Assembly: GCA_033002965.1 (NCBI GenBank)
Contig: JAURVB010007680.1
Span: 1-64,000 of the forward strand
Reading direction: 5' to 3'
DNA from: Piper betle
Taxonomy: Eukaryota; Streptophyta; Magnoliopsida; Piperales; Piperaceae
DNA: 64,000 nucleotides
A program made the position numbers and the translations under genes. The notes beneath the pieces were generated by a model. That model saw only the letters and a list, made by a program, of their open reading frames with translations, was not told the DNA's origin and made no database searches. This document shows positions 56,743 to 64,000 of this stretch, one piece after another (the first letter of the stretch is position 1; every line of letters begins with the position of its first letter).

Positions 56743-58800
56743 TGGATAATTAGGGTTTGTATGTTGTTCCTAGGTATACTCAGTCCATGGAAAGGTAGTC
56801 GGTGTTATCCTAGTGGTAGAAATAACTTACAACTTGTGATCGTATGTCATAATTGTAGTGACAACTGAGCATAGATACTAGGAGGTTGTCTGAACACCTA
56901 GGATTGCTATCGGGTTCCAAGGGCAATCATTACCAAGATTCTCTATATCGAGCTTAGCGAGGGATAGTGTTCGGTAACTTACAATAGCTCATTCATTCAC
57001 AAGGAGTGTTACTGAGCATTGGCTAGGGTGTACTGAGCAAGCTGTGTTCATCGGTTTCAAAATTAACCTCAAGATGTTGAGTACGGGTTCTAGTGTTGAT
57101 CATGATCGAGTGCTGCTAGTTGGAGTTACTGAGCATGCCTTGTGGTGATCGATCATGTGAAGAAGTGGGTACCAGTAGCAATGCATGGAATTGTCGACAG
57201 TGCTAGGAGCTAATTACTGAGTATGCCGAGAATTGGACTCTGGAGTATCGAGAGGAGTGACCGAGCATTACCGGGAGTGCTAGACGAGTGTTAGGCAATG
57301 ACCAAGAGCTGGAAACTGAAGTTCCAGAATTTGGTTAAGGTTTCCTGGTAGCATTAGGAATCCTAGTATAAGTAGGATTACCGGTAGTGGTTGTGCATAT
57401 AGGCTAGCTGGTGGCTGTGGGATGTCTTGGTGGACTTGGACTTGGTTGAGGCTTCAGGGAGGAGGTCTTGAACAACTTGGAGAAGTGCTAGACTTAGACA
57501 TTGAGGTTGACTACGAGAAGGAGCCAAGAGGTAGTCTTGGTAGAGCCGAGATCAAACCCTAATCCTATTGGGCCAGATGTTGGAGTTTGAGGTTCTTTGG
57601 CCTAGGGATTTCTTCCACGAGCTTAGGAGTTCATCTAAGAACATGTTGAGTTCTTATTAAACTTGGAGAGGATGTTTAGGAATAGTTAGATAAGGTGCGG
57701 ACTATTTCTTATTAGCCAAGTTGGAGTTTGCAATGAAGTAGGATGCAGTTCTTATAAATAGGTCAGAACTTTAGAAATATCATGAGAGGGTACGACCAAT
57801 CACAAGAGAGGGTGGACGTCAGGACTTAGGAGAATTTTCAACATCTCCATTGTCAGAAGATGGCCGAATCAAGGAAGAATATGAAGGAGGAGGAAGTTGC
57901 CATGGTCAATCTCTTGGTGTAGGGATTGAAATTTTGCACTTTGAGGGATCTTTGGGGCTTGATTAAGGTCCTCTTGTACATGCCTTTGTTATTGATTTTG
58001 ATTCTATGTTTGATTGAGTTAAATTCATGTATTAGTTGTTCTGATTGGGGAGTTCAACTAGGGGTGTGTAGTTGTGAAGATTGCTTGTTAGACGGGTAAT
58101 ACGGATGAGTCCTTGTGAATAAGTAGCATTGGGGTTAGGGCTAGTGGGACTCTGCACAAGGACGAGCAAGTGCTTGAGAGATTCAAGTGCTTATATTCCT
58201 TGTATTATTGTGTTAATATACGGTTGGGAGCGGCTTCCATATATCTATACTTTTCTTTGTTGTTTGTCATGATTAGGCAAGGAAATTTAGTACCGGGTTG
58301 TGATCGAAGTTTGTAGCGTGACTAGTTATCGGAACTGGCAAGGGCAAAAGCCAAAACAACCGAGTACTAGAATTGGTGTTTGGTGAAGATCGGGTAGTGA
58401 CTAGGAGGGTTGTTACTTGGTTTTCAGGACAATTTATTGGTAGGGAGTACTGATAACCGAAAATACTATATCAGGTGTGTTTGTGTGTGATCGAGCAAGG
58501 TGCAAGAAGTAGTACGAGATTAACCCCAATTGCAATTTCTGTTCAAGTGTTGATTTTCTGACAGAGAATAGTGTGTTTCTCAAGGTGCAGAGGATGCAAA
58601 GGATATCAAGTAAGAGCAGAAAGCAATGATTGGTAAAGTTAATCATTGGTTATCGGTATTCCTAGTAATTAGATATCGGTAAGGGTGATTATTAATGTTT
58701 GTAGTGCGAGTGTTGAGACTTGAGCGAAGAAGCTGATTTGGAGGATTTACTGGTTTAGGTGACAATTAGCTTATACGTTATGATAGTAACTATCACGGGG
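56743..58800. other. Unassigned stretch, LTR-like in style
   Basis: Many short 'gagca', 'actgagca' and 'gtactg' phrases (56860-57280). A plus-strand TATA motif at about 57748 (cttataaataggtcagaa) is followed by a long AT/G-rich leader-like stretch. This fits an LTR promoter and R-U5 region of an element not otherwise present, but no termini, primer site or coding motif was found. Confidence 0.4.
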
Positions 58801-60780
58801 CTGATCTAGGACCCAAAATTTTTCTATCCCAACTAGTCCTGTGTGGTATATTCTCACCCCGAGAACACTCAGCCTAACACCAAGCACGCAATATGAAACA
58901 AACTACGGAAGCCTCACCACAAACACCAACTTGTGTTCGGCCAACCTCAATACCCCGAGGTTGCTGCTTTCAACTCCTTGCTCGATCACTGTGCTTGATC
59001 ACAACTCCAGCACTGATACGGCACTCCTGGCTATCGACACACCTCGCTAATAGGCTGTTCTAGAAGTTAAACAGCACCACACGCAGCACTGCCCGATCGC
59101 CCAACCCGCAATTCGCGTATTGGGTTCATGTCGTCTACCCTTGCTCGTCTCAGCACCGGTCACCGCTACTGGCTGCCTTGTAAACTTCAACCGTGACCTA
59201 GAATACAGAAGTTCCCTGTCTAAACGCCAACCAACAAGCAAACACAGATTACAGGAAAACACTTCCTAACCTTATATCATTAAACTGATCATAAGGATTA
59301 CAAGTACCCAAACTTCCTCTCAAGCACTTGCTTGGGGCTTGTGGACAGCCCCCACAGCCTTGCCCCAATGTACCCAAATACAAAGGCGCACACCTCGAGT
59401 AACCCTCCCTGATTGCCAACACTAGCAACCCAACAACATGTACCTGGATTCCAGCAAGTGTCGATGAAGTTCCAGCGCTCACCATGAACACCGGCTGCAG
59501 CAACTCCACGGCTTTCTCACCAACAGCAGCACGTTGCTCTCCCTCACAAGGGAACACGTCTGGAATACTCTTCCAACACCAGGGACTCTCCTCTTCTTCG
59601 GACTCGATTCCTCTCTTGATCTATCGATCTCTCCTAATCTACCGATCTCTTTTTCTAGAATTCAACCCCATACACATATGCACGCCCTTCTGTTTCAAGA
59701 TAACTCAAGATCCAACATCTTTATCCACAAAGATCTACAAATCTCCACCACATCCAGCAACCCAGCCCTACTCCACGTCCAGGTTCATCCCACGGCCTTG
59801 TGGTTATCTTCAAAAGTTAGTTGCAGACTTCACCGTCCCTGGATATGCATATCATATCTTCCCTAAGATACGCCCCCAGCAATTTCCATGAAGCTTCCTC
59901 ACAAACCCTTGGTTGCACCGCTGGTCATCTCGTCTCGCCCACCGGCTCGACCCTAGCAACATCCAGTCATTGTTCAACCTCCTCAGCAATTCACCGATCA
60001 CATGCCGACAATGGTCCACCACCATCGCACCGCACCAGCACTGCTGCTCGTGCATGCCCATGCACGGTCGCACACACCATCACCTGCTCGCGCACACACT
60101 AGCGCCCACAGTCGCGTGAACGTCAGTGCTCCCCATTGCGCACCTGCATACCCGCACGCTCGTGCACCCGCACACCTACGCACCCACGTGCCCGCGCACC
60201 TGCGCTTTCCATTCCCTCGCGCGCACACCTGCACCCACGACCACGCGCTCACCTGCGTGCACGTGTCTGTGCCACAATGCAGTACCACTATTTTGCTGGG
60301 TACTGGCGGCTGCTCGACATGCTGTGTTGCACACTCAACTCTATAGCCTGATCAGTCCTGCTCGGTCCACGGCTGCATGACAACCTCGATCGGTCGACCC
60401 CAAATACCGATCACAGCAACTTAAGGTTTCTTGACTTGGACCCGGCCACATGCTCGTTACACCAAATACCAACCCATGTGCCGACACCGCTACTGTAACT
60501 CGATACCATGCTCCATCGCAATGCTTGATCACTCGGCAACCTCGTGTACCTCGGTTTGTAACTTGTAACTATACACAGGTTAACCTCGGTATGTTGTTTC
60601 CACTATTCGGATAGCCACTACTACCCCCTCATGGATGCGAAAAACCTAAGGATAATACCCAAACCCTAGTTCCCAGTGACACCCATGACTCAGAGCGGTA
60701 ACAGTAACCAAATTCTAAAAATAGTATTTGACATAGGTTAGAGGATAATATTTTATTGCATAACTTGTTCAAGGGTGAGA
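58801..60780. other. Unassigned C-rich stretch with CA/CG-alternating tract
   Basis: C-rich on the plus strand. Several overlapping open frames (59484-59891, 59821-60102, 60002-60346 and minus-strand counterparts) have no recognisable domain and look like by-products of composition. Bases 60036-60270 are an almost alternating purine-pyrimidine run of CA, CG and TG steps. It could be the complement of an element related to 56743-58800; I could not prove it. Confidence 0.4.
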
Positions 60781-61861
60781 ATTCGCGGCATTCAAGATGA
60801 TTTAGGATGAAGACTTACTCAAGAATCAACCCGTTGACACGTGTCGATTCTCAATCTTCCGCTGCCTCTCAAACCCGGCAAAAATGAAACTACCTCCTCT
60901 CCTTCTTCTTCTTCTCTTCATGTCTCTAACCATATAACAACCGTTTGTTCCCCTCTCTTCCCTTGGCAAACCCCTCTCTTCCCACAACAAGCACTCCCTC
61001 TCCGCTTCCTCTCAATCCCGCTTGACCGCTTCACAGCAGTTTCAGTGGGGGGGCAGGTCGATGTGGTTTAGTGGGCGGTGTTCCTCGAAGGACCATTGGC
61101 ATGCGGGTGATGCGCAGGCAGGCCGGCTGGTGGCAGACGTGGGGCTTGGGTTTAATGAAAAGAGGAGGATCGAAGGAGATGGTGAGGTTGGCGTCGGTTA
61201 AATTGGGAATTGAGTGTGGTAAGTTGCATCCATTATAATAATTGATAGGTAATTGGAACCTTTTTTTATGTGAGGTTGCCTGCCTATTGATGTTGTCCTT
61301 TACCATTTCCTAACATTGGTCAACCATTTAATTTGGAAACAATACTATATTAAACATTAAATATCATTTCATGTATGTAGTTAGGCACAAATGAATTACT
61401 TTGTTGTTATTGTTAAGTGTCCTTTTTATTTTGTGGGTTCTCTTAACAACTAGCACTGTCATGTTTGAGGAAGTTCTTCTTTTCCAGCCTAACATCCATA
61501 CTACATATAAGTCACCTGACTTTCTTTTGTTTGTTGATTTGTTGCAGTTGCAAAGGACGCTGACTTTTATTTTTAAAGCTTCATTTTTGTCATGCTAGGT
61601 GCAATTAATTCAGGGTTTCGCTGGTGTATGACCCAAATTCTTTTACAGATCAATATGGTTTTGATTTTGCATAATCTTTTGTTGGACTAGATCTGCATAA
61701 ACTTGATTCTATAGTTCGCCTGACAGTTTGATTCAATGGATTCAACAATGGATTCTACATCGTGTGTTAGCATGATTTTATGTTATGATGCATGTGCTTG
61801 CATTTTATTTTTATATCCTCCGTATTTTTGGGTAACCCGTGGCCAGCTAAGGCGGGTCGTT
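60781..61861. other. Low-copy stretch, possible host gene edge
   Basis: Nothing here matches the repeat families in the window. 60841-61071 is an open plus frame rich in Ser and Pro ending in DVV. The opposite strand is open at 61031-61306 (91 codons: DANLTISFDPPLFIKPKPHV, then HQPACLRITRMPMVLRG). AT-rich sequence with intron-like T-runs follows (ttgttgcag near 61540). I recognise no protein family and cannot say which strand, if any, is coding. Confidence 0.35.
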
Positions 61862-62180
61862 ATAGGTGCTATGAGAGCAACATGATTCTGCATTAGATGG
61901 TGAGTTAAACTAAGGATTAAGGACCTTGGCTAGGCTACCAATCACGGGCAAAGATGGTCGTGGGTTGGGGCTAGTAACGGGCCAAATATAAGAATTTTGA
62001 TAACGAAATTTTCTAAGGTGGGTGGATTGTGAAATCCCTCAACTTAATCTCATATCTAATATATACTGGGTTAAGATCTTGTTTATAAATGAAAATAAAC
62101 TATAAATCTTTAATTTGGTTAACCACTTTTAAAGAAATGACTTATGCTTATTACATTGCACTTTCGGCTTGCTTCGCTTT
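61862..62180 (+). mobile_element. Single TRIM copy, plus orientation
   Basis: A mutated primer site (ggtgctatgagagc, about 61865-61878), then internal blocks 'cattagatggtgagtt', 'ccttggctaggctacca', 'gtcgtgggttggggctagtaacgggcc', polypurine tract aaggtgggtgg at 62015-62025, and a 3' LTR from 62028 (tgtgaaatccctcaactta) to about 62177. The left LTR is reduced to its end or replaced by C2-like 'ggcgggtcgttata'. Same family as the two arrays. Confidence 0.8.
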
Positions 62181-64000
62181 TTATTTACATAGCCTCCACT
62201 TCAACACAAGAAGCCTATATTGAGCATATGTCTTGCATTCCTTATATGGGAATTTAATGCAACTTGCATTTTGGGAATCTCGATTCTATATCATATATGC
62301 ATCTAGGTTGGAATAATTCTCCAAATAACCCACTCCATGCGTAGGTCTACGTTAAAGGTAAGGTATAAAATGGTCATAAAGATAATACAATTATAATTCC
62401 TCCTCTTTGGAGGGTGTTTATTTGCCTGGTGTATACATGGAAAGGCAAAAAGTATATTTTCAATTCCCCCTCTTTGGTGCGTGTTTGTTGCTAAGTGTAA
62501 TCATCTTGATGGCTTAAAATTGAATTGGTTTTTGGATAAGGAAGTGTTGGCAAAAAATGTTGTGTTTAATTGCTTTGTTGTTTGTTTAGGAGTGTTCCTC
62601 AAGTTCTTTTTTTTTTCAGTAAGAGTTTATTATTCTAAAAGATATATACAATGGACACTATTTTTAGATGAAAATTTTCAAGGAAATCAGGATAAGCATG
62701 AAGACCAAAAGTTTGAGAACCACGTTGTGGCTGACTATGTCCATATGAGAAGGAGCTATAGTGACATATGAGTTTGAGAATCATGGCCCAATGCTGCTGG
62801 ACATGGTAATATAGGTTCTTTAGCAGATCACGATGAAGATAAGCATTTTGTGAGGTATGTCGTTATATGTCTTGTCATTTATTAATATATACACATCTAA
62901 ATTTATTTCTAATTTCTAATTTCTAAATGTGTATGTATGTTGTTATGACCTTAGAACTACAGTTTAGTGAAATTAACTGGCAGTTGGCCTTAGGGCGCGG
63001 GCGCATGAAGTGATGACTCATTCTTATATAAAGTTATAGTGGGTTATCAGTTATTAGGCCTAAATTAGCTGAGTTGGTGATGGTTTTAGTGTATGGTAGA
63101 ATTTAGAGCTCAATTGGCTTTCAGAGAATTTATAACAAATGAATTTAAACTCTCTATTGTATTATTTGTAAAAGTCTACAATCACCCTGTTTATGCTTTC
63201 CATCGCCCTCTCATTCATTCAATTTTCAGTTTCATAACTGCCAAATGCATTGATACAATATCAATTCCTAAAATTGGTATTTTGTTTTTTCTTTGCGATT
63301 TGTGTCAATCGATTAGGCTTGGGGGTAACACTAAAGAGCGGGGTTTTTAAGAAATTCTGTCTTTTTTGTTAATTTGGTTATTTTGTTGTCAAGTGCGCCA
63401 TCAACCATAGGCTACAGCTCAACGAGAGAAATTTAAGCAAGCTTATCTTGGAAAATAGCGTAAGAATCATTGTGAAATTTGTAAGCCCTAATGTTGTAAT
63501 TTTTTATGTTTAGCATGTTGCAGTTGGTGTTGTAGTTTGAGGTTACTGGTCCTTTTATTCGATGAGATAATTTTCACCAAGAATATGGTTGCTACAAGCC
63601 TACAACAACATTAACAACAATGAGATTCGACAATAATAGTTAACAACAATGAGGTCAAAGTTTTAGTTGCATCTTTCATCAATCCTTTGATTATTATAAA
63701 ACTTTATATTGAGAAAGCTGTGGGTAGTGTATTGACTTTATTTGGCTGTTGTCATTCTCTGAAGGTCCATTAGTCTCCTGAGAGACAATAAAAGTTTTTC
63801 TATTGTTTCATAGCCTTATATTGCATCCATGAATATACTATGTTTAGATATCGATAATGTAACTTCTCTAAGTATCTTTTCATTACTTATGGAGGACTTT
63901 TAGGAATTCATGAAGTGAGCTATTTTTTGGTTTAGTTTCTAAGTCTGACGGTTCCCGCATTTCTCCTAAGCTATGTTCAATTGAGGAGTTAACAACTCCC
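62181..64000. other. Low-copy AT-rich stretch, no clear gene
   Basis: Two open plus frames, 62481-62771 (96 codons) and 63093-63350 (85 codons), with no recognisable domain and no clear splice structure joining them. The rest is AT-rich. No repeat family of this window is present. It could be intronic or intergenic host DNA, or a decayed element. Confidence 0.35.

Noticed and set aside
59484..60380. Cluster of overlapping plus and minus frames as a multi-exon gene
   Set aside because: All frames overlap in a C-rich low-complexity tract; no domain, splice pattern or conserved copy supports any one of them.

Overview
This window looks like nuclear DNA from a large-genome flowering plant, and almost all of it is nested LTR retrotransposon sequence. 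The evidence is plant-type initiator-tRNA-Met primer sites (TGGTATCAGAGC and variants), Ty3/gypsy chromovirus pol with a C-terminal chromodomain, a Ty1/copia gag remnant, TRIM elements, solo LTRs with 5-bp target duplications, and AT-rich DNA with many AT and TTA microsatellites. The species cannot be told from this. I find no intact host gene, RNA gene, CRISPR array or bacterial-type operon. Family names used here (A, C/C2/C3, D, TRIM) are my own labels from comparing copies by eye within the window.

Families. Family C is a Tekay/Del-like chromovirus with LTRs of about 1.8-3.2 kb that start TGTAAAxAC in the sense direction and end GGTCGTTACA. Most copies point to the minus strand. C2 is a coding-free variant with a tiny internal region, and C3 is the variant whose LTR carries a 33-bp minisatellite. 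Families A and D are related to each other, have long LTRs ending GGGTGTTACA, and have internal regions without recognisable coding capacity. TRIM is a miniature element with ~154-bp LTRs.

Layout. 1-14.3 kb: A-LTR pieces, a broken C element (gag/RT remnants 2972-4400), a tandem TRIM array (2052-2971), a clean A solo LTR (5379-8361) inside the C LTR, and a duplicated A/C junction followed by an integrase fragment. 14.3-17.9 kb: unassigned DNA and a decayed copia element. 17.9-27.1 kb: two C2 elements, a second tandem TRIM array and a C3 solo LTR (22812-25755). 27.1-32.9 kb: D element 1. 32.9-56.7 kb: D element 2, which hosts a C3 chromovirus with recognisable gag-pol (33852-41233), a complete two-LTR A element (44671-50023), a ~1-kb TIR transposon (51022-52047) and a C3 solo LTR (52254-55360). 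56.7-60.8 kb: unassigned, LTR-like in style. 60.8-64 kb: DNA with no copy elsewhere in the window apart from one TRIM; the best place to look for host sequence.

How the parts relate. The gag-pol copies are all broken by stops, frameshifts and an apparently shared gag-to-protease deletion, so nothing here is autonomous. The non-coding families share terminal bases, primer site and polypurine-tract style with the chromovirus, which suggests they were mobilised in trans by related elements. LTR-LTR and unequal recombination then produced the solo LTRs, three-LTR arrays and duplicated junctions.
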